NCBI RefSeq assembly: GCF_021134715.1
Contig: NC_060022.1
Coordinates: 2,733,001 to 2,797,000, forward strand
Direction: 5' to 3'
Origin: Daphnia pulex
Lineage: Eukaryota; Arthropoda; Branchiopoda; Diplostraca; Daphniidae
DNA length: 64,000 nucleotides
The position numbers and the translations under genes are program-made. Each line of letters opens with the position of its first letter. Within the stretch, counting starts at the first letter, position 1. A model generated the notes under the pieces. It was not told the origin of the DNA and ran no database searches. It saw nothing but the letters and a program-made list of their open reading frames with translations. Below are positions 20,767 to 33,352 of the stretch, piece after piece.

Positions 20767-22282
20767 TTAATTCATGAGAAACAAAAGAGACTTTTGGGGC
20801 GATCAGCTAGACTAAAAACCACGTCCTTCAAACTTTGCTGTTATTCCACACTTCATTGATGAAATTTCAGTTGTTGTGAAATTCAGGTTGAAATCCATGT
20901 GAAAGTTATTTTTCAACTTTATCGGTGAGTTTTTGTGACTTTCAGTTGACTCTTCACCGTGTACATGTATTGATTTGTTGTTTGTGGTCTCTGTTCTTTG
21001 ACGTTTGTCAACAGTCGCCATCTCGAACTAGATAGTCCACCATTTAAGAAACCACCCACCATCCAGATTCCCTTTAACATTTCATCCCAAACTAACAAAA
21101 CAGATTTGCATTGATACAATAAATTGGCAACGAAATCAAACCAATGAATTGTCCACATTTTTGTCATCACAGTAAAAACACACTTGTTATTGTTATGATG
21201 AAATTAGGGTTTTAAAAATATTGTTTTAAGTATTGAAATGTTCTGAACTGTTCTGATCTGACAGCAAAAGACCGTGAGCCATTTTTATGTTGCAATCATT
21301 CAACCCAACCAGTAACACAAGTTTTGAGTTTTGTTTCTTGTTACCATTCAAGGCAAGGTAAAATCTTACGTGGTTTATATAATGGCGTCATCATTTCAGC
21401 AGCGTCACGTAAACCCACGCTGCTCACTACCTTCATTTGTATTCCATCCGTTAAATTATAAAATGACGTATCCCCGTTACTTCCATTTTTCATCTTCTCC
21501 CAAGCTTTGTCTTTTACTTTTTGTCAAGTTTTTCCCAGGTCTAAAATTATTTAAATATTTGGAGATTATACATCGGTCTGGTCTGCCTGTCAAGAAATCG
21601 AAAAATAATCTGTAGTTCGTGCAAGCAAAAGCGCACCATCAGTTTGTGCTTTTAGTTAGCCTTGATCTGGGAGTATAGCAGGTAAGAAAATGGTGACCAT
21701 GGTTCCCGTTTTTTTTAAAACCTTTCACAGGTGACTCTATCGGTACAAATTTTGGTTTGCCTTTATATATTTTACTATTTTTCACATTTTGAAATCCAAT
21801 ATATCGATAGTCGATAAAGGAATGCATTGGGTGATATTATTTAATCAGTTTCTCCAGTTTCTGTTCAGGTGTATTCTCTAATGTGACAGCAAACATACTT
21901 TTTATAGAAAACATATAAAGGCAAACGAACATTCTCTTTTATAGACTAAAAATAAGACGATTCTATTATGATACCCATATTTCCTCAATTTTTAATCGGA
22001 ATACTGTGATGTCGATTTCATGGTTCGATTCCTTTCTTGAAACTTGAAAGGTCTCCAATAAAAATAACGTCCCAGATCTCCGCCCACTCAACGTGTTCTA
22101 TCTTTAGTTTTTGTTTTCCCCGAGAACCTACGTAATTACCGGACGTGCGTAATTACTTGTGAATGACTCGGTGACATTTTGAGAAATTAATCAAACAATT
22201 GCACCTTTGTTCCTTCAAACAAACAAAAATGAGCCAAAACTTTTATTTTACCCCTCTGTTTTCTTTCATGTGTGTCTTTACA
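20767..22282. other. Likely 5' UTR intron and promoter-proximal region of period
   Basis: No coding exon was found. The stretch ends at a good acceptor (TTTACAG, last base 22282), 45 bp before the period ATG. An upstream non-coding exon should therefore exist, probably near the E-boxes. Several GTGAGT/GTAAA-like donors occur, and I cannot choose among them. Confidence 0.45.
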
Positions 22283-22327
22283 GAGTCTTTCTACTGAAAG
22301 AGCACCGACAGCTGTCGCCTGTCAAAC

Positions 22328-25300
22328 ATGTCAGAGAATGATGGCAGCAGCAAATCATCTTCAGGACCGTCGAGCGGTTCTTCGCGAATGGATTCAGCCG
22401 GCTCGGCAGCGGGCTCATCGGCTGGCAATTCGCACTCGATTGGAGCCCCTTCTTCCCACGCCGAATCTGATTCTTTCCAACATTCGCACATGTCGTTAAA
22501 AGGGACTTCAAATTGCAACATATCGGCTACTTCCGATTCGGCCTACGGAGGCTCCATATCAAACAGCCAGTCGCAGAGAAGTGGTAGTGGAAGTGGCAGC
22601 CGTAGCAGCAAGTCCCAGATCAGCTCCAATTCGTCCAACAAGTAACTAGTTACAAACATTTCTAAGGTATACATCAAATAATCACAATCTTGTTTTGTTA
22701 TTTTGTAGTGCCGGAGCCCAGCAACCACCAAAGTTACGTAAGGAGAAGGATCCTAAGAAACGCAAATCAAAACAGGCGTCCATACCTCCAGTGCAATCTC
22801 CTGGGCTTACGGTCGACCGACCTGCTTCAGCTGGATCCAATAAAGCCGCCGCCTCGGCAGCCGCTGTTATCTCAGCCACGTCTTTGGCTATGGCCAATGT
22901 TTTTACGGTCGAGGGGGGAGACTTAGTAACGACGAGTGGACCTAGTCCATCCGATTCTACAGGATTCTCAAGTGGCACTGGGGCGTCTATTGGCGGCAGT
23001 ACCGGAATTGCATCGGCGACTAATCGTAATACACGAATAAAGATAGCCAGATCGACTATTGGAATTCGTGGCTTTACTGAATCAAGAGCCGTTCAAGCCG
23101 CAGCTTTGTCCAGGGCGTTGGATTGTCTCAAAGGCACTGGATTGGGTCCAAGTAAAGGTGAGTTCTTTGTTCTTTTTGGAAATATAAAAAAATGCAAATT
23201 GTGCTAATTTCTTTATTTGAAAACAGAATCAATCAGTTCATCAAAGTGTGGAAAAGAGGATGCCACCACATCGTCGTGGAGATCCATTATTGATCCACTG
23301 GAATCGAGTTTGAAAAAAACTTTTGCTCATTTGGAGGAAGTGCCAACTGTCAAATCAAAGGTAAGAATAAGATATTTAAGTTGGCATTGATAAAAATATT
23401 CAAATTTGATTTTTTCTTTTGTTTTTCTAGGAAGCTTTTATCGCGGCTATTAGTTTACAGGATGGGATCGTAGTGTACGTCACACCTTCCCTAACCGAAA
23501 AACTTGGTTATCCCGTTGAGATGTGGTGCGGTCGTTCCCTGCTGGATTTTATCCATCCTAAAGATCGACTCGCTTTCACTAACCAAATCACTTCAAAATT
23601 GTTGGCCAGTTTGGACAAGGACGATTCTTCATCGGGTTATTCGTTTAGTTCAGGTAATAAAAGAGATAACAGTCCATTAAGTAACATAATATGTAATCTT
23701 GGGGATTTTCTATTCAACAGACGAGGGATTATTCCCACGCGGTAGCATGATTGGCAGCTCATCCTCACCACCAAACATGCTCTGCTGTCGACTTCGAATG
23801 TACCGCGGTTTACGCACATCTGGCTTCGGTATCGTGGACAAAAAGACTTCCTACTTGCCTTTTAAGATCATTTTGAACTTGGAGAAGATCACACTACCTC
23901 GTGAATCTCCTGAAAGCCAAAACGAAAAGGAAACGGTTGCAGACGGCTCAGTACCCAAGAATCCCGAAGAAGACGATTCCGATTCGGCCGAGTACTACTT
24001 GTTGGCTTACGCAGTACCAATTTCAACAGCTTACAAAAGTATGTTTTTAATGATGCCCCGAAAATCTTGAAAAGTTTTTAACGATCTATTGATTTTTCTT
24101 TATCGCCAAGATCCAGATGAAAAGAACTCGACGGGAGAATTCGGCTTGCGTCATTCCGCCAACTGTTTATTCAGCGAAGTGGACATGAGCTCCGTGCCCT
24201 ATTTGGGACATCTTCCGCAAGATCTTTTAGGCACTTCAGCACTGGATTTTTACCACCCAAACGATCTGCCCGAGTTGAAAAAGATTTACGATTCCGTGAT
24301 TGGTCGCCAAGGGAAATCGCTCCGCTCTAAACCATACAACTTTCGAGCATTTAATGGGTGTTATGTCCTCCTACAAACGGATTGGACTTGTTTCGTTAAT
24401 CCATGGACCAAAAAGCTCGAGTTTGTAGCCGGACACCATCGAGTACTTAAAGGACCGTCTAATCCTGACGTGTTTGCTAACCCTCCGGAAGGAACAGTTC
24501 CTTTCGTCGATTTGGATCCCACAGCAGCCGAAAACACTAAAAAGCTGCACGCTGAAATATGCACCATTCTAACTGGTAATTTGATTTATGAAATACAGAA
24601 AAAATAGTAATTGATCTTTTTTGTGATGCTTTTTTGAATCAGGTTCAGCCAAACCTCCCCATCAGGCACGTACTTCACACAACAGGGTGGATACGGCGTT
24701 ACTGGAGACGGCAACCCGCCGCCGGAAGAACTTAGCAACGCTGATGGGTTCCTTGATAGACGAAGTGGCCAAAGCAAGGGGGAGTAATTCCTGCGGCAAT
24801 TCGTGTTCAAGCAGTACCTACGCACGTTGCAAACCGCAGTTACACAGCCCAGCTGAAGAGGGCTCATTACTAGGCGACGCTTCGGTAGTGATGGGTGATA
24901 TATCAACTCATGGAGGTTCAGCATTTGATTCCAACAGCGCAGATACTCCACTCTCTTATTCTCTGCTAAACTACAATCAAAATTTAGAGCGGTACTTTCA
25001 AAGCCAGCCTAAAATGATGCCTTCAGATGGTATGAAGAAGCTTTTTTAATAATCCCGTGATTGAGACCTTGTTGTTAAATTTTTCTTTCTTCTTGGTTTT
25101 AGGATCAGGGGAAAGCATTGGTTCGGGGTCAGGTGATTCCAAGCCAGGTAAAAATCAAACTCCAAATATGAGCTCAGAGGAGGAAGGTGGTTGTCTTGGT
25201 ACCGACGACACTTTCTCTGGAACGTTGCCTAGCACTGACAGCCAAAAGCTGAGCAGTTCGAATAGCAACAGCATTAGTAACAGTCGCAGCACCGACAGTC

Positions 25301-27044
25301 AAAATGGCATGCCATATGAAGCTGGATTCAAGGGATTGCCATTAACTAAAGAAGCAATGGCCAGGCACAATGAAGAAATGGAAAAAGAGTTTATGCAACA
25401 GCACAGGTATAAAACGTAATGACAAAAAAGAAAATAATTGCCTATTTCTAAGCTTTTATTAACATTCTTGGTGCATCGCTTGTTCAGAGATCTACGAAAT
25501 CGAAGCACACCAGGCCACAGATGTGGACCACCTCACTGTCGGAAAGATCTACAAGGCGTCAAACGCGGTCAGGCCGCTTCTTGGGAAGAAGGAGGTGCTG
25601 GTGGAAGGCACAAGCATCCACACATGGATGCATTTTGCGCGACGCCTCATTGCTATCAGAATCCGTTGACAGGAGCTGCCACCGGCCCATTCAGTCAGTT
25701 TCAATTTGTTCCGTTTCCAGTTACATTGATGCTTATTTCCTCTTTTTTTCTGTTAATTCTTTCAGATGACTGGGCTTCACTAACGAGCCCTTCATTGATT
25801 CCTTCGAATCTACTTCCTCCGTTTTCCGTGAGTGCGACGATGCCCAATCAACAGTCACCTCTCTTCAGGTTGGTCCTACAAGCCCCTCCCAGTATGTGTT
25901 GCACAAGTATTGATTGCCAGGTTTTTATTTTTATGTCTTGTAGCATTCCTATGACAAATCGAGGGGAAGTTACCAATTCGTTGCCAGCATTTTACCTGGC
26001 TACTTCCGCTGGAGCAACAAGTTCTGGCATCCGGTCGAATAATGGCATGTCCATGGGACCGTCACCGTACATGGTTCAAAATGAACATCATCATCAATCT
26101 CTCGGTCCTGCTTTCTCTCTCCAGCCGTACGCCGCGTATCCCCATGGCGTCATTTATCAACCCGTTATGGTCCCTCCCATGTTGTTTCAACCTGGTTTGG
26201 GCATGATGATGTCCCCGTCACCCTCCATGACGCAGCCTCAATCTTCTCGTCACAGACCTTTCCTTCATCAAAATGTAATTTCAATCAGCAATATAACCAT
26301 AGCAACTGGCCTAGGAAGAAACTAATTAACTTTTTTGTCACCCATTTACAGTATCAAAGCGAGAATCGTCATCGCCAACCCCAACCTTACCGTTTGTCAA
26401 GCGGACATGTGGATAATCCTGTTGCTGGCCCAAGCTATCGGGACGATGGGGCTGCCAACGCCAATTCAATTGAGCAGCAGAACTCTTCATACAGACAACA
26501 GTTTAGAGAAGCGGTGAGACACACTTGTATAAAGATAGCAAAAAGACTGTTGACTGACTTTTCATTATTTCTTTTCGATCGATAGTCTGCAAGTCGACAA
26601 CAAGGAACGGAACAGTATGGTTCGAATCAAGCCCAAAATCAAGCTCAGGCTCCGTCGAACCAACAACGACCAACTTGCAAGAGGATTCCTCCTTGGATGG
26701 AAGCCGTTTCAGTTTCAAACGAACTCGTTTATCAGTACCAGATTCCTGGACGTAACTCGACGGACGTCCTAGAGGCGGATCGTGAGAGGTTACGGTTACT
26801 CCAGCAGCCCGTCATGCTCAACCACCAGCTTATGCAACTTTACACAGAAATGGAAGCAGAACAGCGAAACGGCATCGACTTGGCACTCGACGATAGTGAA
26901 AACAGTATCTCGTCGAGAGATACGGATGAGACGAATCACAGGAGAAGAGAGTTACGTCGACGAAGTAACGATTTTAGACGGACGATGCTTTATGAAGAAA
27001 ATGCACCTTTCCCTCACCCCGAATCATCATCCACAGATGGATGA
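22328..27044 (+). CDS. per: Period circadian clock protein
   Basis: PER is the clock repressor that acts with CRY or TIM to inhibit CLOCK/CYCLE in the nucleus. Thirteen exons agree in phase and give 1284 aa: 22328-22641, 22709-23157, 23227-23360, 23431-23653, 23721-24038, 24111-24575, 24643-25029, 25103-25406, 25488-25693, 25766-25868, 25944-26274, 26352-26513 and 26586-27044. The N-terminus has the PER signature SDSAYGGSISNSQSQRSG, followed by a basic NLS-like stretch (KEKDPKKRKSK). PAS-A begins near AAISLQDGIVVYVTPSL; PAS-B includes VPYLGHLPQDLLGTSALDFYHP. Downstream are RHNEEMEKEFMQQHR, GVKRGQAASWE, and the C-terminal PPWMEAVSVSNELVYQYQ block typical of insect-type PER. No Thr-Gly repeat is present; a short Gly-Ser tract takes that position. 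The 25694-25765 intron uses a weak donor (GTCAGT). Confidence 0.96.
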
Positions 27045-27375
27045 CGAGATCCGATGGACAATTGTGAATGTTACTTGTTTTTATTTGCTAATTTCTCGCG
27101 AACTTATTTTGATTAATTAGAAAGCGTCGCAGATCGAAAGTTCCTTATATATAATTCGATTTAATATTTTTACAACAAAAAAGCCAAAATTATTTTATTG
27201 GCATTGGCTGTAACGCATCAAATCGTATCTACACACAATCATGTTAAAAAAAAACAGAACTTTTCGATTTGTTCTTTCTAGTCTCTGTATAATGTACTGT
27301 GGTAATGGATTCAATACAGAGAATTCACGCGTGTGTTACATAACAGCTTAAAAATGGTGAAAATGTTTATTGAAT

Positions 27376-27381
27376 AATAAA
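27376..27381 (+). terminator. Polyadenylation signal of period
   Basis: AATAAA about 330 bp after the period stop codon, followed by T-rich sequence. Confidence 0.55.
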
Positions 27382-27750
27382 ATGGTTAAATTTTGCTTCG
27401 ACGTTTTATTTGTTTTGTAAACTAAAGTTCGTCATTCTCCAATATCAATGTTGATCAGCTGATTCTCCAAGCGAATGTTTAATCAATTTCCGCTCCTAGC
27501 TACAAAAATAACCTAAAAGAAACTTTAGACTGCCCGAGGCAGATAACCGGAAAGTACCGAAAACAAGTCCCTAGCTAAAGTAAAGTCAGTTAAGCTTTCA
27601 TAGACTGCCAAGAAGGGGGTGTTGATTTGTTGTTCCTGGTTATAATTTCCTATTAATGTTCGTGTCAGAAAAAAAAGAAATTCGTTTAATTTCTTGTGGT
27701 CTAGAAAAGGCAATTTAAAAAGAATTCGAGTTAACTGAAGGAATAAAAAA

Positions 27751-28946
27751 ATGACAGATGACTCGGCAGAACTAGAAAGACAGAAATTGTTGTACCGATT
27801 GCAGCATATCATTCCGCGCAGCTTATCCACGTCGAGTTTTTATAATAACAAACTTCAAATTCCTTCGTCTAATAAGACGTCTGCTGATGGCCCTCAAGAT
27901 GTTGAATTTCAAATGACTTGGGGGAAAGTGGCAGGTAGCAACAGGTTTAAAGTTTGTATTGTATGCCTAGCTAGAACTTGTATCAAGTTTTCAAAGTAAA
28001 TCTGTCAGATACCAATATTTAAAAAACTAATTGTATTTTTCAATGCAGCCAGAATATGGGGCCCACCTGATGGACGTCCAGTGTTCGCTATCCACGGATG
28101 GTTGGATAACGCTGGTACGTTTGATACCTTGATACCTTTATTGCCCAAAGACTTGCGTATAGTTGCTGTCGAAATGCCCGGTCACGGTCTAAGTGATCCC
28201 TTCCCTCCCGATGCCGCCTACAATTTCATGGTACAAAATCAAATTTGAAAAGTAATCATTTTTCATATGATTTTCAAAATATTAAAATATTCTTACAGGA
28301 CTGTCTAGTCGCTATCGAGCGGTTTGCCAAGTACTTTAAATGGGAAAAATTTTCGTTTATTTGCCATAGTCTAGGAGCTACTATGTCTATGATGTATGCC
28401 GGAATTTACCCTGATAAAGTTGACAAACTCGTCCAACTCGACATCGTGCGAGTGGAAACTACCAAACCGGAATCGATTGATTACAGATTACGAAAAACGG
28501 TTGGGAAATTGCTCAAGTACGAGGCTGAAATCATTGCTGGGCCGGAGAAACCTTTCAGTTACGAAGAAGCCATCGAGAAATGTATCGGCGGAACATTTGG
28601 ATCGCTCGATAAAAAAGCCTGTGATATTCTATTCAAACGTGGATTGAAAAAAGTTGAAGGAGGATACGTTTTCCGTCGCGATCGACGTCTGCTAGCCGCC
28701 CCACTATCATTTGCTCCGAAAGAGGATCAACTCATTCTTGCACGCAAAGTCACGGCCGATGTCCTAATTATCAAATGTAGTGATGGACCTGATTTTGAAA
28801 CTGCGGAAAATTCATTGGAACACGTTGAAGCACTCAAGACCAATGCGAAACGTGTTCAATATGTCATAGTGGAAGGCAAGCATCACACTCATCTGACAAA
28901 TCCTGAGCTTGTCGCTCCAATCATCACCGAGTTTTTCAACACCTAA
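27751..28946 (+). CDS. SERHL/kraken-type alpha/beta hydrolase 1
   Basis: A 337-aa serine hydrolase-like protein from exons 27751-27934, 28049-28230 and 28299-28946. Family marks are the oxyanion-hole segment AIHGWLDNAGTFD, GHGLSDPFPPD, and the C-terminal histidine segment EGKHHTHL. The nucleophile elbow reads C-H-S-L-G, with Cys replacing the first Gly of the usual G-x-S-x-G found in the two sister genes at 29735 and 34734. The second intron (after YNFM, phase 0) is absent from both sisters. Substrate is unknown; the family is linked to peroxisomal or detoxifying hydrolases. There is no signal peptide. Confidence 0.88.
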
Positions 28947-29734
28947 AGAGTGAATTCAACAACGGTCAGTTTTCCCTGTTACGACCATTTTTACTTATCT
29001 TTCTTTAATGCACATATTTCACGTTAACATAAATTGTTTTTGTACTAACTTGTAGTACGTTTTCTGAACAGTAATGTGTTAATATGTCTGTTCGTTTCAG
29101 AAACTATAATAATGGGTTTTGTATGTATTATTGGATGACACAAAATAAAATAAAAAATACTTGAGCATGGCGTTTATTATTTTGTGAAAATGATTTATTA
29201 ATATTTCATAATAGCATAGTCATATCATATTATTAGAACAGTTACTGCAGCAACTTACAACGAGATAAATTTACATGGCTGTATAGATCTTGATTTATAT
29301 CTTCTATCGACTATCGGACCAGACAGTGAGTAAGTGACACTGACAGGACAGACGCAGTAAGGTAACAAATATCTAGATATTCAAATGGCAACGCACCGTA
29401 CGCACGGCTCTCGGCCGATAGCACTAGCAGACGCTTTTTGTGATTGTACTTGAGCTTTGAGTTTTCCTGTGTTTGTTTTTGTTTTTGAGATTATGATAAT
29501 AATCAGCATATGAAGTTTTCATATTCATTGTTTGAATAAAGATTGCCCCGCTGGTTTTCTCGCCCTGTTTTCTGTCTTTCTTAAAAGGCAATTAAAGTAT
29601 AGGATTTATAAGTTCAGTAGGTAAGTTTTAGAAATGAGACCATTTCTTTACCTTAACTGAGATCAACATAAACATCAACATAAAATAATATCTCATTATC
29701 AATTTTTACCCAGAGTTAAAAATTGAACACCCAC
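28947..29734. other. Spacer between hydrolases 1 and 2
   Basis: This holds the 3' UTR of hydrolase 1 (AATAAA at 29144-29149) and a likely 5' UTR exon of hydrolase 2. That exon's donor (GTAAGTTT) lies near 29622 and the acceptor near 29712. Confidence 0.5.
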
Positions 29735-30808
29735 ATGGCCAATGATGCAGAAAAATTGCTGTTCCGAATGCAGCATATCATTCCACAGCAACTTTCTTCA
29801 GTTCTGAATGTACATGACAAGGAAACAGTATCATCAAATGTTAATCCAATGGAAATTGAATTCCAAATGACATGGGGGAAAGTAGCTGGTACGTAAAAAC
29901 ACATTTGTTGTAATAGTATACAGATATAAGCATTACATTTTTGTATTTGTGAAATAGCTAAAGTATGGGGACCACCTGATGGACGGCCAGTATTTGCCTT
30001 ACATGGATGGTTGGATAATGCTGCTACCTTTGATGCCTTGATACCTCTTCTGCCACAAAATTTAAGAATAGTTGCTGTGGACACAGCTGGACATGGACTC
30101 AGTGATCATTATCCTCCTGATATTGCCTACAACTTTTTTGATTGCCTTGTTGCAATTGAGAGATTAGCTGGTCTGCTCAAATGGAAAAAGTTCTCATTCC
30201 TTGGCCACTCAATGGGCGCGGCCATGGGGATGCTGTACGCGGGAGTTTTCCCGGAAAAAGTAGATACCCTTGTCTGTCTTGATTTAGCTAGAGCAGAAGT
30301 CACCAGACCAAAAACGGTTGGCTACAGGCTAAGAAAAACCACAGAAAAACTGCTGAAATACGAAGCCGCTATCGTCGCAGGTCCAGAGAAACCATTCAGC
30401 TATGATGCAGCAATCGAAAGAAGTATAACTGGCTCGTTTGGATCACTGGACAAAAATGCGTGTCATCTTCTTTTCAAGCGTGGCCTTAAAAGAGTTGACG
30501 GTGGTCACGTTTTCCGAAGAGATAGAAGATTGATGGCTGCGCCTTTAACCTTAACTCCTAAAGAAGATCAACTCGAAATGGCCAAAGAAGTTACTGCTAA
30601 TGTTTTAGTTATCAAGTTTGCTCAGGGACCAGATTTTGAGAGCCCTGAGAATTTCATGGAGCACGTCAAGACGCTTCAAACCAAAGCCAAGAATGTTCGG
30701 TATGTAGAAGTGGAAGGTGCGCATCACGTTCATCTTACTCATCCAGATCGTATTGCTGCCATTATTTCCGAATTCTTCAATGCTCCAAGTAGTGGCGGCA
30801 TTCCTTGA
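29735..30808 (+). CDS. SERHL/kraken-type alpha/beta hydrolase 2
   Basis: A 334-aa protein from exons 29735-29888 and 29958-30808. It has the canonical nucleophile elbow G-H-S-M-G, the HGWLDNAATFD oxyanion segment, GHGLSDHYPPD, an acidic residue in GPDFESPENF, and the catalytic His in EGAHHVHL. It shares the first phase-1 intron (after VAG) with both sister genes but lacks either second intron, so the rest of the gene is one exon. AATAAA at 30959-30964 is the likely polyadenylation signal. Confidence 0.9.
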
Positions 30809-31502
30809 CCAAGTTCGGTGCAACTAGATTTAGCATCCCCGCCCTCCCAAACGGTAAAAATAACTGTAGTAATATCGCAAACTTACGTGAATCAATAGGG
30901 AAATTGTAATCTCAATTTCCCTTGAGGACCAAATACTGCTAAACTTCTTCCCGAGTGAAATAAAAAGCATAAAAATTGCTTTCACCAATTCTCATTTCTT
31001 ATCATACTATTTGTGCTTTTCGATGGTGGTATAGATTAAAAAAAAATCAAATTAAGTGTATTTAGAAATTTAAACGAGCAATTCATTATGCCAATAAATA
31101 TATTTGTTTAAAGATAATTTTTAAGATTTGCTCATGCAGGTTTTTAAGATGCGCATAAGGGAAAGGATAGATCCTTTTTTCGATCCTTATTCAGCCTTTA
31201 CTTTACAGCTAGTTGTCAACATTCTGCAATAGATGGCAAGATGATAATATTGTGTTTTTGCTTTAGACAACAGACTATACCTGTTTAAACTGTAAAAATC
31301 TGTCACTGTCATTTTGAAAGAGATCGTTACTCGTTATCGGCCGCCTGAGGATTTTGTCTCATTATTTGAGTGATAGCAATTTACACCTTTCCCTTTTTCT
31401 AAACAGATTTGATTACAAACTTGCTGCTTGCTGTAAGGTTTTGTGGAAGGATTCAGGAAAGCTGGACAAAAGCTTTAAGGGGAAATACGTACAACGTTTA
31501 AG
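30809..31502. other. Spacer between hydrolase 2 and the adenosine deaminase-like gene
   Basis: Hydrolase 2 3' UTR followed by the promoter and 5' UTR of the next gene. No additional exon is visible. Confidence 0.45.
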
Positions 31503-33352
31503 ATGCCTGACACAAAAATGTACGATTCGTCTCAAATTATGAATTCCATGCCGAAAGCCGTAAGTCATATACTAACCAAACAATATATTTAAATATTTAA
31601 AAAATGATCTAGAACAAATGTGCACGCGTAGTATACAATGTAGCTTTAACATGACTGTACTAATAGTAATTTCTCATAATCGTTCGTGGTAGTACCTTTA
31701 AGAAAATTGATACCGTATTTTCCGTTTTCCGATGTTGATATAAGAAAGGAGTTATGAATTTCAATTTTGTTTTTTTAAAGGAGAGTTTAACAAAATATTT
31801 TGAATCATCATCTTGTAGGAATTACATGCTCATTTGAATGGTTCGCTGAGCCTATTAACCATACGAAAGTTAATAGATCTAAAATCGTCTCATAATTGTG
31901 AAGACGTGCACAACCTTGAATCAATCATTACAAAATTATGTGACGAAAAACATAATAAAACACTCGATGAGTAATAATAATATTCTCCGTTGAAATACCG
32001 TCCCAAATTGAAATAGTAGTTTTTTTTCTATAGGTGCTTCGAGGTCTTTAAAATAATCCACCAGTTAACTGACAGTGAAAAAAGCATTTACATAGCAACA
32101 GTCGATGTGGTAAAAGAATTTGCCGAAGAAAATGTGCGCTACTTGGAGCTCAGAACCACTCCACGTGCCATTGATGGATCTCTTGACACATATGTAGATG
32201 CCGTAATTAGAGCCATTGAGTAAGTGTATTGGGGTGTGATTTTTGGAATTACTTTCTTTTTATTCATAATTTTTACTAATTTATTCTAGTGATTGTCGTA
32301 AAGAAGAAGTTCCCATCCTTGTTAAATTATTGCTATCAATCGATCGAAGTCGAGGAGTTGAAATAGCCCAAAAAATTGTGGATTTAACCATTTCCCTCGG
32401 ACACGCTCGCAAAGACGTTGTTATCGGACTGGATGTTTCTGGAAATATGGCACAGTCGAATGTTACTGATTATTTCCCGTTGCTTCATAAAATTAAGGAG
32501 GCCGGACTAAAGCTCACTGGTAAAACAAATATTACCAAATAAGTTTTCTTATGGAATAACGTTTTAAAAATAACATAAATTTGATATCTTTCTGATATTT
32601 ACTTAAAGTACATACTGCCGAAATTAGGAATGACGCTGAAACCGAAGCAATTCTGCGATTAAAACCTGATCGAATAGGTCACGGAACTTTTATTTCTCCA
32701 TCGCTGATTGGAAGCCCACATTTACTTGGACTTTTGAAGGAGAACAATATACCAGTGGGTACGCAATCTTTGATTTCTTTTTATGATTATTTGCTAGAAG
32801 CAAGGCATTTGAAGAGAAGACTAAAATTAAAATATCTTCGTTTCAATAATGTTTTGCGCTTAATCGGTTTTCAGAGCTCTGCTTGACTTCCAATATAGTG
32901 TGCAAAACTGTGCCTAGGTACCAAGATCATCATCTAAAGATTTTTCTTGACCACGGCATTCCATTCTGCATTTGTGTAAGTTATTACTTGAATTGGAAAA
33001 CCATTTGCATAGCGAATTCGATTATTTATTTTATGTTATGCTGAATACGGATGTGTGTTAAAGACCGACGACAAGGGCGTGTTCTCAACCAGTCTGAGCC
33101 AAGAATATCTCATCGCTTTTCGGACTTTCAACTTCACCCTTTCATCTGTAATAAGATATTCTTTTAAAATTCGTTTGCAATTAAGTATCATCTAAAAAAA
33201 TTGTTTTACAGATGTGGAGCTTTTCTCGGAAATCGCTGGATTACACGTTTGCTACCGAAAACGAAAAAGAACATTTGAAGAAAATATGGAAGGAATGGGA
33301 GCATGAAAATGTAGATTTGAATTTGGTGAATAGCCAGGAGACAAATGAATGA
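31503..33352 (+). CDS. Adal: Adenosine deaminase-like protein (ADAL/MAPDA, N6-methyl-AMP deaminase type)
   Basis: A zinc hydrolase that removes the amino group from N6-modified AMP or adenosine in the cytosol. Eight exons agree in phase and give 366 aa: 31503-31559, 31819-31970, 32034-32219, 32290-32519, 32609-32758, 32875-32975, 33064-33147 and 33212-33352. Zinc and active-site motifs are present: HAHLNG (metal-binding HxH), VHTAE, RIGHG, and TDDKGVF (the metal-binding Asp pair). The length matches the ADAL subfamily and there is no signal peptide, which excludes the secreted ADGF/CECR1 group. Its place between two members of the hydrolase cluster looks accidental. Confidence 0.92.

Noticed and set aside
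25521-25769. Alternative frame through period exon 9
   Set aside because: The frame giving GVKRGQAASWE matches the conserved PER segment and keeps phase with exons 8 and 10; the other frames do not.
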